Below, piece by piece: positions 24,901 through 35,071 of a DNA stretch of 64,000 nucleotides. Both the position numbers and the translations under genes were made by a program. Position 1 is the first letter of the stretch. Each line of letters begins with the position of its first letter. The stretch is from NCBI RefSeq assembly GCF_000002865.3, contig NW_001865040.1, positions 1,361,450 through 1,425,449 on the forward strand, read 5' to 3'. The DNA is from Monosiga brevicollis MX1. Its lineage: Eukaryota; Opisthokonta; Choanoflagellata; Craspedida; Salpingoecidae. Below the pieces are notes generated by a model, which saw nothing but the letters and a program-made list of their open reading frames with translations, made no database searches and was not told the DNA's origin.

Positions 24901-25344
24901 AGGGTGTGGATGCTACGCCCGCCCCGGCTCGCGGCTAAATACGTACCAGTACTGATCAACCACCCAGCTGAGCAGCTCCCAATCGGCACCACCATTTCGG
25001 GAGCGAAAAACACTGACGTTGGAGTTGTGACTTCCGGGCCCGAAACGATCTGCGCAAGCCAGCAGGCTACCATCTCCGGGACAGCGTAGTATAGTGGGCG
25101 ATCCAACATAGACCTAACACCCACGAGAGCGCCGGCTCGATGATGAGCCCACGAGAGAAGAAAAGAGCCGAGTTGCCGAGCGAAGAGCCAGTCTTCTGCT
25201 CTCTACCTTGGTAGCTTCGGGCGACCATGTGACCTCACTCAAGTTGAGGGTGGTGTCAGTCATCCATCTTGCTGTGGCCAGATGAGGGCTGCCCACAATC
25301 AAGATCAGGCTCAAGGCCCAGGCCATTCGCTCTGCTCCCTTCAT
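21980..25344 (-). CDS. Secreted sialidase-fold (BNR/Asp-box) protein with extra C-terminal module
   Basis: Fourteen exons in transcript order: 25344-25207, 25113-24947, 24797-24427, 24337-24097, 23970-23889, 23744-23693, 23576-23510, 23319-23206, 23102-23054, 22943-22872, 22768-22574, 22451-22295, 22208-22114, 22027-21980. They total 615 residues. A signal peptide is clear (hydrophobic MAWALSLILIVG, then ATA). Residues about 48-400 resemble bacterial exo-alpha-sialidase-type proteins: GSPTILRCPGDG, DQYWSNLFAVDDVIYLLG, an Asp box SRDCGMTWEG near 130, EGNMVEGPDGTVYNILR, FPGGHSKFTIR, and YVDWQFDG near 351. The order of these blocks is as in that family. I infer a secreted or lysosomal glycan-active enzyme. 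The substrate is unknown, and I could not confirm a full set of sialidase arginines. Residues about 410-615 (exons 9-14) form a second module of beta-strand character (VVLTYSLGSYSHNN, DETWVYVLWRHMQ) that I do not recognise. The exon 8/9 join (23206 to 23102) is the least certain. Confidence 0.8.
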
Positions 25345-25585
25345 TGCTTTTATGATTGGTGTGTGTCAAACATCAACAACAACAACAACAACAACAAATT
25401 ACATCCAAATGTCATGCATGTCAAAAATGCAGGTGATGAGTGTGCTGTGTGAAGGTACATGAGAGCATGCTCGTGCGGCCTTTGAACATGTAATTTCCTC
25501 TTCCTTGCCATCAACCCATAGCCAGAGGAGTTTGGCGGCATGGTGGTAGTTTTGCTGCCGGATCAAATCATATTATTATGATGTT
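25345..25585. other. Short intergenic region with (CAA)n run
   Basis: Between the sialidase-like start codon and the COX15 stop codon, both minus strand. It contains an ACAACAACA run at about 25374-25397. It probably serves as promoter of the sialidase-like gene and 3' end of COX15. Confidence 0.5.
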
Positions 25586-28063
25586 TTACTTGGGAACAGC
25601 ACGGAGCTCATAGAGCAACCATGTTGCAAACGTCAACAATCCCAAAGAACCGGCTGATGACCCCAAACCCAATCGGCGAACAAAAATTGATGCATGAGGA
25701 CAGCTGACATGGGTATACCGCCGAAAGAGATGAATGCAGGCAGAACCAACCTTGATGGGTGGCAGCGAGGGGGGTGGGGACAAAGTACAACAAGGTGCTA
25801 ATGCCAAGGGTAATCTAGCAGCGTCCAAGGAACATCGAGCACGTAAGCGAGGTGCCTGACCAACGCGTGCTGTTGTGACCCAAATCTTGCACTCAAATTT
25901 TCCTGCATCCAATCGCGCGCAACTGCAAGCGGGGCTGAGGCGAACCTGAACGGCGACCATGCCCAGCATGGCGTGCGTGGCAATACGAGCACGAGGTGGG
26001 AGTGACAGTTTGCGCGCGTAGGCCCACAAACCCGCCACAGCAAGACCAGTACTTGTGCCCTGCAAGTGGAAGCACAAGATGAAAACGAGAATAAGCGTTG
26101 CTTAAGCTTTGTGATACTGCTTCGTGGGCTCAGGGCCACGAGTCATAACGGACCAAAACACGGTGGTCAAACTGGGCCGTGGCTGGGTTCTCAAACACGT
26201 TCTTCCAGATTGGTTGTAAAACGTTAATGTCCGTGGGCACGCTACGTTCAGAGCAAGATCCCACAGGCAAGGCGTGGCGACAACGACAGTCAGCAAGGCT
26301 CAGGTTGCTGGCCAGCTGCCGAAAGCAACTAATGAGTCCGGCGCCATGCATTTTGCTGCGCAACACGTACAGGCTCTCGCCCATAAAGGGAAATTCGTTG
26401 TAGATGAGGCCGGCGTCCATGCCCGCCACGAAAGCTCCAGAGATGGCCGTCACAAAGACCAGTCCGGCAATGCCATGCGCCAGCTTACGAAACGTGCGGA
26501 GACGTTTCAGGTCCCCCTGTTACAACAACACACGCTCGGTCAAGCCGCTCAAAAGAAAAAGAAAAAGAAAAAAATACAATTTCCTCAGCCGGCCAGTTCT
26601 ACAAAGAGACAGAGAGGTGAAGAGAAGAAAGGACGTGCCATGAGGAATGCTGACCTGAAGGGGCTGTGCCGGCAAGACGTGGAGCAGGCCAGTGTATAGA
26701 GTCATGACGTAGAGCACAAATGCTGATCCCAAATGAGCGGCAAGCCGATATTGACTGCAGGTGTCCGACAAAGGCGGTGAGCATCCTGGATCGCCTGACC
26801 GAGTGGCAGGCGGAAAGACAAGAAGGGCCAATAAAACGGTACCTGACACGTGGCGCGTGTTTGCCTTGGGGATCATACTGCAAAACCACCATTTAACACA
26901 AGCCCATAAGACGCCGGCACATGCTGCCCACACGTGCTGATACATTTGTTGTTGTTGTCGTACTACGCCCACTCTCTCTCTTTCTTTCTCTTTCAACCTC
27001 TCTTTGTGAACGGCCTGGACGGGGCCCGCATCTTGCTCAAGGCTTACATCAAGACCACTCTTCACCATCAGCCAGCCCAATACGCCTTGAAATCCGATGA
27101 GACCACCGATAGCCAGTACAACCTGGAGCGAGAATCGCCCAAGAAGAAAAAGAATAGAATTGGTGGTAAGCGCGACAAGGCTGGGTTTGGGCAAACAGTG
27201 TAGTGTCAGCAAGCGCAGTTGTGGGCGAGTGCACGTACCGGACGCAGTTGCGGCTGAATTTTCTTTTTCAGGGCAAAGTAAGCGCCGGGCAGGATGAAGG
27301 CCATGCCAATCAAACGGCCCCACATGCGGTGTGCGTATTCCATGAAGAAGATTTGCTTAAAGTCCTCGAGTGTCATACCCACAGAGCTGAAGACAATGAG
27401 CAGGCAAGTGAGTGGTGGCACGGAGAAAACGCCTTGTCTTGAGTCAAGGATTGGTTGTCGTAGATGTCTGATGGGTGAATGAGCCCAGGTGGGCAGCACC
27501 AACATACTATTTGTACTCTGGGAACTGCTTATAATGCTCAAACTCAGCCTCCCATTCGGCCTGAGTTGTAGGAGCTTTCATGCCCTTGATGGGGTGCCAC
27601 TTGGTCATGGAGAGACCACTCTCCGTAAGGCGGGTTACGCCTCCTAATCCGATTAGGCAGTACATGCTGAGTAGGTGAAGCAGAGAAACTGCGATCCAAG
27701 CCACAAGACTCGGCAAACCTACCGAGAACTACAGCACCGAAGATGAGGGACGTGCAGCCGAGCATCCAAGCGCCAACTTGAAGCTGAGAGGATCGCAAGG
27801 AGGAGACGGCATCGGCGGCAGCGGCAGGGGTGGCTGCAGTGGCATTGAAGCGCACGGGGCTGCGGAGAAACGACTGGTGGGGCAGAGCAGCCATCGAGAG
27901 GCAATGACTGAGTGAGTGTGTTTCTGTTGGCTCCGTAAAAAGGGAGAGAGAAAACAAGGCGCGGCTTGGATGGCCTTACCGTCAGCTTCGTGGGGGCAGC
28001 AGGTCGGATGCATAACCGACAGGTTGCTCCCAGCGCGGGAAGGGCTCGAAGAGCGCGCAACAT
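25586..28063 (-). CDS. COX15: Haem A synthase, COX15
   Basis: COX15 oxidises haem O to haem A in the mitochondrial inner membrane for cytochrome c oxidase. Twelve exons in transcript order: 28063-27980, 27873-27723, 27643-27508, 27386-27239, 27122-27048, 26877-26843, 26754-26655, 26516-26371, 26241-26154, 26059-25946, 25814-25751, 25653-25586. They give 402 residues; human COX15 has 410. Family blocks run collinearly: [108 protein letters not shown] and the ending YELRAVPK. The haem-ligand type histidines are present (AHRMWG, AAHLGSA, LAHGIAG, ATHQ). Exon 1 ([12 protein letters not shown]) looks like a mitochondrial presequence. An alternative is initiation at 27892-27894 ([14 protein letters not shown]), reading straight into exon 2, so the 5' end is open. 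Confidence 0.93.
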
Positions 28064-28290
28064 TGTACTAGGACTTGGTCGAGCCTGTGGCACGAATGAA
28101 AGAGGGGCAGTGGGAGTGAGTATATCTGTCGCATAGATGACTAGACGACGGCCCTGTCAAGCGCTTGCAGAACAAGCCGGGGCTATCCACGCCCAAGAAC
28201 AGCCTGAGACACAGGCATCATGGGAGAGCTCGGCGAGGGTGCCAGGACAGACCTCTTGCGTCGTGTCACACGAGTCGAATAAAATGAAAT

Positions 28291-28293
<3 letters not shown>

Positions 28294-28344
<51 letters not shown>
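28294..28344. repeat. (AC)n microsatellite
   Basis: Perfect AC dinucleotide tract of about 25 units. Confidence 0.95.
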
Positions 28345-28348
<4 letters not shown>

Positions 28349-28378
28349 TAATTGTCAGCAAGGGAAAGAGGCTGCAAT

Positions 28379-28412
28379 ACACACACACACACACACAAAA
28401 AAAAAAAAAAGG
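28379..28412. repeat. (AC)n followed by poly-A
   Basis: Ten AC units run directly into an A homopolymer. It is the second of two AC tracts 35 bases apart. Confidence 0.9.
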
Positions 28413-28636
28413 AGAAAGTGTTGCTTGTTCATGAATGCCGGCGAATAGCGGTATTCGTGTTCATGCAACCGACAAGCGCGAGGCGGTCCTTTGACGTTTG
28501 AATGGATGTTGAGCTGGATAAGGTTGGAACGAGGTGGGTGGGGACGTAGGATTCGAGAGGTAACAGCTGAGACTGCTTGATTGATCAGAAGATTTGATTA
28601 TTATTATTCTTCTCACATGGGCGGGATTGTGCCCGC

Positions 28637-29646
28637 TCATGATAAAGGCGGCGAAGGGTCGAACCAGGCTTGCATGGCCTTGGCGTGCCAACTGAGGGCA
28701 AATTGGTACAGTCGCCAGTCGAAAGGGTCGACATCCGACGAGAGATGTTGCTGTGCCTCGCTGGCAGAGTAATGACTGCGTGCGCCGGTGGGCCTGAGAT
28801 TCACAAGGTGACTCGGATCAAGAGTACCTCCGAACATGCATTGAAACAGGGCAACAGAATTTTCCCACTCGTCGGTGAGTCCAATGAAAGCAAAGCGAGT
28901 GCGCAAGATGTGCAGCGCTTGTTGAAAGTGTTGTTCCGTGAGGTCAAATTGTTGAGCACAGCCCAAGCCAATGAGCATCTTGGTTTGACAGCCGGCGATG
29001 CCTGGATAGCGCACAAAGCTAGCAAGGTCGGTCACGCTCTTGCGCATGATGTCACGCTGTGAGCGCGGCATGCCGCTGGCATGGAGGTTATTGTGATAAG
29101 CGGACCAGAGTCGGGTGCGTGGATCTCGAAACATCCCCACAAACTTCAGCCCAGTGTTGAGCAGGTCCTCTTTTCGAACAGGGGTATGCCCGTAGCGAGG
29201 CGGCAGCATGCGTTGTAAGTCACAATTTTCGCTAGTAATGTACTCTGCATTGAACTCGGCCAGGGTAGATACCTTCACTTGCGGAACTAGGTCTATCGGC
29301 CACACAGGGTCGGCGTGGCCGTCATTAAGGTACAGGAAATGGTGACAACGACACATGCACAATTGTTTCGGGCACAGGCACATCGAAGTGCAAACCAACC
29401 GGAAGGAAGTCGTGGGCAGATAAAATGGTACAAGGTGGTCGCAAAAGAGGTCCCGCTCTTGGGAAAGTGGATCCAGCGGAACGGTCCCAAAGGCATGGGC
29501 CCGCGATCACGATTGCACTTGTGCTCGAAAGCCGAGGTCGTGCGTGCGGGCTCGAAACTCCCTTGGCCTCGATCAGCCCAGCAGAGCAGCAAAAGAAGGG
29601 CCCACACGGGCCGACCGAGGCGCCCACGCCTGCTCGTCAACGCCAT
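28637..29646 (-). CDS. Secretory-pathway sulfotransferase-like protein
   Basis: Two exons, 29646-29400 and 29292-28637, give 300 residues. The N-terminus has a positively charged start and a leucine-rich core (WALLLLLCWA) ending at DRGQGS, either a signal peptide or a type II anchor. WIHFPKSGTSF at about 58-68 fits the 5'-phosphosulfate loop of PAPS-dependent sulfotransferases. KFVGMFRDPRTRLWSAYHN at about 132-150 fits the 3'-phosphate motif (RDP...S). Such enzymes transfer sulfate from PAPS to glycans or proteins in the Golgi. The acceptor substrate cannot be told from sequence. The intron is needed because the P-loop and the RDP motif are in different frames, and the GT at 29399 and AG at 29293 join them in phase. 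The start codon lies 217 bases from the divergent carrier gene. Confidence 0.85.
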
Positions 29647-29863
29647 GCCGTGGGCATCTCAAGGTCAACACGAGCTCCGCCAACACCTGGCCCCAGCTCA
29701 GGCCCAACCCCCGACTTGTGCTCACTTCCGCGCGGACACAAAAACGCTGACATTGCTCTTCTGTCTGCAATAGCTGTTGTTGCTACAATGTTCTCTCCTC
29801 TCAATTTTCACTTGTTGCCATCTTCGATTGTTTTCAAGTTTTTTTTTTCGGGGCAACAGTACA
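29647..29863. promoter_or_regulatory. Candidate bidirectional promoter (sulfotransferase / SLC25A20)
   Basis: Only 217 bases separate two divergent start codons. A T-rich stretch with a T run at 29840-29848 lies just upstream of the carrier ATG. A shared promoter is inferred from spacing alone; no specific element is recognised. Confidence 0.45.
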
Positions 29864-31843
29864 ATGGCAGCCGAGGTCGAAGCACCCCAACAGACGCATG
29901 GCGAGGAGGTCAAGCAGCCTTCCCACCTGCGTTCCTTCATCGCTGGTGGCATCGGTGGTACGGCTCTTGTGGTCGTGGGTCACCCCTTTGATACCGTCAA
30001 GGTACGTAGCACTGACAGCCCTCGTCCTCAAACGGCTCTCACTGGCTCGCATGCAGAGTCTGAAAGAACACGCGCCAGCTCACTTGCCTGCCGCGTTCAG
30101 GTTAAGATCCAGACCATGACCCCTGGTGTTGGCCCTCAGTACACTGGTGTCATGGACTGTGCCCGCCAAACGTTGGCGCAGGTGTGTCAATCGCCACTGA
30201 CCGCAATGACATGCGCTCCCTCCAGAAAACACATGGCAAAGAAAAAATAACTCCGAGCCATTCTCGATCCCTCACCTTGTTGACCTTCTTCGGTGCTGGC
30301 GAGTGCAGCAAGGCTTCCGGGGCCTTTACAACGGTGTCTTGGCCCCCCTGGCCGGCGTGACACCCATGTTTGCGCTCTGCTTCTTTGGATACAGGTACGC
30401 GATCCACTCGTGTTTAAGCGACAGCTGACTGCACGTGCACCTGCAATGGCTGATGTGATTTTTTTTCTTTTGTCATCTTTGACTTTCCAATGGGATGTTT
30501 TGGTTTGACACGGCCCCAAAAAAAACATGTGTTCAAAAGCACCCGGTTCTTCCTGGCCTCGCCCCCTCTCAACCAAAGCTCACCGAATCACTGGTCATCA
30601 TGACGCTTTTGGCAGTGTGGGCAAGGATATGTTCTGCGATGCCGATGCCTTTGATCCCCACAATCTCAAGCTGGTGCAGATTGGTGAGCTGGTGACCCAA
30701 ACATCAGAAGCAGCTCTGCACCCAAAGCTACTGCCAGCCCCCCTTTCCTCGTTGCTCTCTTTCTCTGACTTGCCTCTCTTCTCCACTCCTAGGTTTGGCC
30801 GGTGCGACGTCTGCCGCTTTCACCACGCCTCTGCTGGCCCCCGGCGAACGCGTCAAGTGCCTTTTGCAGTCTCAGGTATGTTCTGCGCATGCGCAGGCCA
30901 TATTGTTTGATCTTGAAGACATCGACACCCCAGACATACATCAACCTTCATGTCAACCCATTTGGGCCATAGGACCCCAAGAACCCCAAGTACAGCGGCA
31001 CTGGGGATGCTTTCAAGAAAATCTACAAGGAGGGCGGTCTGCGCTCCGTGAACCGCGGCTTCACTGGCACCTTTCTGCGTGATGCGTGCGTTGGCCACAT
31101 GCACTTTCTTATCCCAGCCCGCTTGCTACGCGTCTTGCCTCTGTGCCTTACCATGTGCATGTCATCCCCTTGATTTGCTGCCACTACAGGACGGGCTCGG
31201 CTTTTTACTTTAGCAGCTACGAGTACCTGAAGGTTTTGTTTACGCCTGAGGGCCAGGTGCGTTTAGGGTGGCCTGCATCGCTGCAGAAGCACGAGGCTTG
31301 TCATGGGCAAGGGCAAATGGTCAAGCAATGAGCGCCTCGTTTCACTTCCCCAATGCTGATTTGTTTAATTACCACTTAATATAGACGTCCCCGAGCGTGG
31401 TTGGCACGCTTGTGGCTGGTGGTCTTGCCGGCATGCTCAACTGGACAGCCATGCTTCCTCTCGACACGCTCAAGACGCGCCTGCAGGTTTGTCAGCCAAC
31501 TCACCTGTGCGCTTGCTCTTTTTCCAAGGCGATGGACAGTCTGGCAGTCTCACGACGCTGTGGGTGTCTTGATGGACAGGTCGCCCCAGAGGGCAAGTAT
31601 GGTAACATTCACCACGTCTTTGCCGACATCATGCGCAACGAGGGTACGTCACCCAAGTCCGGGCCCAGAATAACTCGAGGGCTGCCATCTTGACAACTCA
31701 CCTTTTGCCTGCCTTCTTCAGGCCCACGTGCGCTGTTCCGCGGCTTCTCTGCGGCTATGGTCCGCGCTTTCCCGGCCAACGCAGCTTGCTTCTTTGGCTA
31801 CGAGGGTGCTCTCAAGTTCATGGACTGGCTTGGACTCGATTAA
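29864..31843 (+). CDS. SLC25A20: Mitochondrial carnitine/acylcarnitine carrier (SLC25A20-like)
   Basis: This inner-membrane carrier exchanges acylcarnitine for carnitine to feed beta-oxidation. Ten exons: 29864-30001, 30101-30181, 30309-30394, 30616-30683, 30793-30875, 30973-31085, 31190-31256, 31385-31486, 31580-31643, 31722-31843 (TAA). They total 307 residues, close to the usual 300. The three mitochondrial-carrier repeats each carry the P-x-[DE]-x-x-[KR] signature: HPFDTVK, APGERVK and LPLDTLK. Features favouring the acylcarnitine subfamily are [38 protein letters not shown] and [14 protein letters not shown]. The ATG at 29864 precedes an acidic N-terminus without a cleavable presequence, as usual for carriers. 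An ornithine carrier-like role is possible but fits less well. Confidence 0.92.
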
Positions 31844-32318
31844 AAGGCTTATGAGAGCCAGTAGCTTGAGAACCTAGATTTGTTCTAGTCCTTGATGTCT
31901 TTGACCTTCCCTGTACTGCGCGTTTGCTGTTTTATCATTGATTAATCGGAGGCGGCATGAACCTTTTCCTTGTTGATTGCGATGGGATATTTGACATGTG
32001 AAGCTCCACAAAGCTCCTGCAACAACAACAACGTTGGCTAATGTCAGATTTTTGCTCTTCACACACAAACAGCAAACACACATACGAGATGGTGCTGGCA
32101 ACATCGACGACGTCACAGTGTCAATTATTTTTTGCGTTGAGGATTCAGCACAGATACGAGAGTTGGCTGCGGATGAGACATCTGGATTATTTTCGCACTT
32201 TGAACGCAGCACGCTTGTTCGATTCAGATTCGTTCACTGCCCGAGCTAATCATTTTGAGTCCTTATCATTGATCGGCCGTCTTGGCCACGACTTTGTCCA
32301 ACAATCGCGGAGGACACC
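31844..32318. other. Intergenic region, nothing coding seen
   Basis: Between the tandem plus-strand carrier and DnaJ genes. A short CAACAACAAC run lies near 32020-32031. It presumably holds the carrier 3' end and the DnaJ promoter. No conserved protein was seen on either strand. Confidence 0.55.
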
Positions 32319-34200
32319 ATGAAAGGCCACGGCTCGCGGTTCGGACGGGGGCGGAAACTTGCAGCGCGCCCGCTCATGTTTCTACTAGTGCTGGTGCTAT
32401 TGACTTGGAACGCCGTGCCAGCGCACGGACGCCGTGGAGACGACCAGCTTCCCAGCTGTGATGCCGCACGCGCAAGTTACGAGGGTGGCAAGCTCTACGA
32501 TGTTCTGGGTCTAAAGCGCAGCGCTTCGGCAAAGGACATCAAAAAGTGGGTTTTTCCTTGTTGCACGTTGTCGTGCGTCGGTCGCTGAAAGAAACCTCTT
32601 CCACCATAACCACTTCTCATGTGGCCCTGTGACATCGTGTCAACTTTTGCTGATGCTGGGTGTCTCGGCTGCATTCCCTGGTCTGGCAGGCACTTCAAAC
32701 GCATGTCCGTCAAGTGTCACCCAGACAAAGACCGCGAGAGCTCAAACGCTGAAGATAATTTCATTGCCATCGCGGCCGGTAAGGTGGCTTTGCCGAATAA
32801 CAGGGCATTTGCAGCCAGTTTTGGAGGCATAGTGTGTGCCATTCGAGTTTCTCATTGACCCCTCTGCGTTTTTTTTGATGGCAGCCTACGAAACATTGGG
32901 AGACGAGACGAAACGCAAGGAATACGACACATATGGCTCGCCCAACCAGCGCGGCGGGCCAGATGGAGGCTCTCCTCACCGTGGTACCAACGATCAGTAT
33001 GCTTGGAAGCCCAAGCAATATCAAGACGTTAATGTTGATGATATTTTCAAGTCCTTCTTTGGTGGGAATACGGGAGGTGGGAGCGGCAAACCAGGCAGCT
33101 TTCACTATTCGTTTGGTGGAGCTCGGCCCGGTGACGCTGGCGACGATGATTTCGAGAACTTGTTTCGTGATTTCAACTTTGGAAGCTTTGGTCAAAAGCG
33201 TCGACGCTCGTCAGCCGGTAAGACTCGATAAATTTTTTTCCTCGTTACTTTGTGGTCCCTATACAATTGCTCGGTGCATGCGGTTGACTGGGCATGCTTT
33301 CCAACGAACCATCCTGCGCGTCCGCGTAGGCACTCGACGGACGCAAGGGTCTGGTGATAGGGCAAGGTTTGCACATGTGCCCGAACGCAGGCACACCGGT
33401 CCAGACGCTGCAGGTGCAGGTATGAGAGCTTTCCGCATATGGCATGTCCTGGGTAGCAGCCACCTGTGTCGCTCTGTGTCAATGTTTGTTTGTTTTTTAC
33501 CATGCGCGCACTGGACTTGATGCCTGTTTGCCGCTTTTTGGTTTGCTTTCTTTTGTTTTTTGTTTTTTTACAGACAACCCGTTTGGTGCCATTAACGACA
33601 TCTTTGGCGCCGCGTTTGGGGGACTGTTTGGCGATCAGCCCACGCCGCCTCCTCCAGCCTCACCCAACAGGTATGTGGTGTTTTGTTTCACGCATACGTT
33701 TGACAGGCTTGTAGATGCAGGACGTGTACCTTCTGTTCTTATCGGTAATTTGGCTCGGTAGATTTTCCAAGGCTAGGCCAGGTGCGAAGAGCAAGTCAAG
33801 CACAAAGAGCAAGTCTAGCACAAAGAGCAAGTCAAGCACAAAGAGCAAGTCAAGCACAAAGAGCAAGTCAGGCACAAAGTCTCGACAGACAGCAAGCCCG
33901 GGCAAGTCATCTGCGCAATCTCAGAAGGCATCAACAAGGTCAAACCAAAAGGCCAAAGCTGCCAATGGTGCCAAACGTACGATTCTCAAACCTATCCCGA
34001 TGATTTCATTGCTTGTCGTCATGCTCACGTCTCGCATCATACACATGTGGTTTCTTGGGATGTGCATGCGCAGAGCGATGTCGCTATACGCTGGCAGGAG
34101 GCGAGGTGTGCTCGTAACATCTGTCTACCGTCCTCGAGTCCGGTCATGGACGTTCGACTTTCAAGGATTTTACTTTAGTTTTCCTCTGAATTTTTTTTGA
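32319..34200 (+). CDS. ER-type DnaJ (J-domain) co-chaperone with Lys/Ser repeat tail
   Basis: Exons: 32319-32545, 32690-32778, 32885-33217, 33574-33670, 33762-34200. They total 394 residues if the last exon is uninterrupted. The N-terminus has a signal peptide or anchor (RPLMFLLVLVLLTW, then VPAHG). A J domain at about 58-130 follows: LYDVLGLKRSASAKDIKKHFKR, then the essential HPD in KCHPDKDR, then AYETLGDETKRKEYDTYG. Next come Gly/Phe-rich parts (FKSFFGG, FENLFRDFNFGSFG, DIFGAAFGGLFG), five KSKSST-type repeats, and a hydrophobic stretch (PMISLLVVMLTSRIIHMWFLGM). J proteins stimulate Hsp70 ATPase; the leader suggests BiP in the ER lumen. No zinc-finger CxxCxGxG repeats are present, so this is not a type I DnaJ. 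An unseen intron after about 33980 would remove the hydrophobic tail, so the C-terminus is uncertain. Confidence 0.82.
33787..33876 (+). repeat. 18-bp coding tandem repeat (5 copies)
   Basis: Five consecutive units of AAGAGCAAGTCAAGCACA with two single-base variants (TCT at copy 2, GGC at copy 5). They encode K-S-K-S-S-T repeats in the DnaJ gene. Unit length is a multiple of three, so copy-number change keeps frame. Confidence 0.92.
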
Positions 34201-35071
34201 ATTTTTTTTTTCTTTTTCGAGCGATTTCCTCAATCTTGCAAACAAGCCGTTCACATCTGCTTGCTCTTGAACGTGCTCGTGGTGCGTTGTCATATATGTG
34301 ATTGCCCTGCGGGCGTTTGAAACCACCACTCTTTAATTTGAGCCCTTTAATTTAATTGACATGTGCGTGCAGTTTTTGAAACACATGTTCGCCTCTTCGG
34401 CTTTGAAAGAAGAAAGTGGATGCAGCCTATGCCGAGCCTATGTGTGGTTCGTCTGCTCAAACATGGCCAAACAATTCAAGCCAAGGCTGCAAACTGTAAA
34501 CTGGAGAACCTTTTCCCTCGCACGGGCTGAATATGGCTCTTGAACGATTTTGTTATTGTCTGTGTATGACTCTCAAAATCATCAATCAGAAGGAGACGCT
34601 GCTGTGTGTCATTCAATGTGGAGCCGCGGTTGCAGCGCCAAGTGGCAAGAACAACAGAAAACCAAGTCGGAATCGGAAAGAGGAGCCGCAGCCACACGTC
34701 GCCACCACTCTGGGGCGCAGGCGCCAGTCGGTCATGTTGGCCCGAGCAAACGAAGCGTCGGGAAATGGGGGAATCAGGCAAAACGGGCAGAAGTTTCAAG
34801 CGGGAAGAAGGTAGGAATAGTGAAAAGCAGCAGCCGCGTGATGGCTGGTGCACACGAATGTCCAACAAACGGACCGACAACTCGATAATAGACACATTTA
34901 AAACACGAAGACACAGACGGACAGACGGAAAGGCGGACAGGTGGACAGACAGCCACACGTTGTGGACGCAAGCAAAGCACATACCACGCGTTAGGGGAGA
35001 CACGGACACAAACAGGAACACACGACTAGGGGTTGAATCTCGCAAACAATCAAACAAAGAGGAGAGCTGGC
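34201..35071. other. Convergent intergenic region, DnaJ / BCKDK
   Basis: About 870 bases between two convergent genes. It has T-rich stretches at 34190-34220 and TTTAATTT repeats near 34332-34355. Open frames here (for example minus 34476-35057) lack any recognisable domain. No gene is supported. Confidence 0.5.

Larger units (their letters stand above)
28064..28636. other. Intergenic region with CA repeats
   Basis: Lies between the COX15 5' end and the stop codon of the sulfotransferase gene (both minus). It holds two CA microsatellites and a short A run, and probably the COX15 promoter near 28064-28140. No gene is supported. Confidence 0.55.

Noticed and set aside
28157-28448. CA-repeat region as possible CRISPR-like or telomere-like array
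   Set aside because: Unit is a simple dinucleotide without spacers, and the genome is eukaryotic.
29293-29399. Frameshift in the sulfotransferase gene
   Set aside because: The frame change is fully explained by a short GT...AG intron that restores phase, so there is no reason to call a pseudogene.
34476-35057. 193-codon minus frame between DnaJ and BCKDK
   Set aside because: No recognisable domain and overlapping open frames on the other strand; most likely chance.
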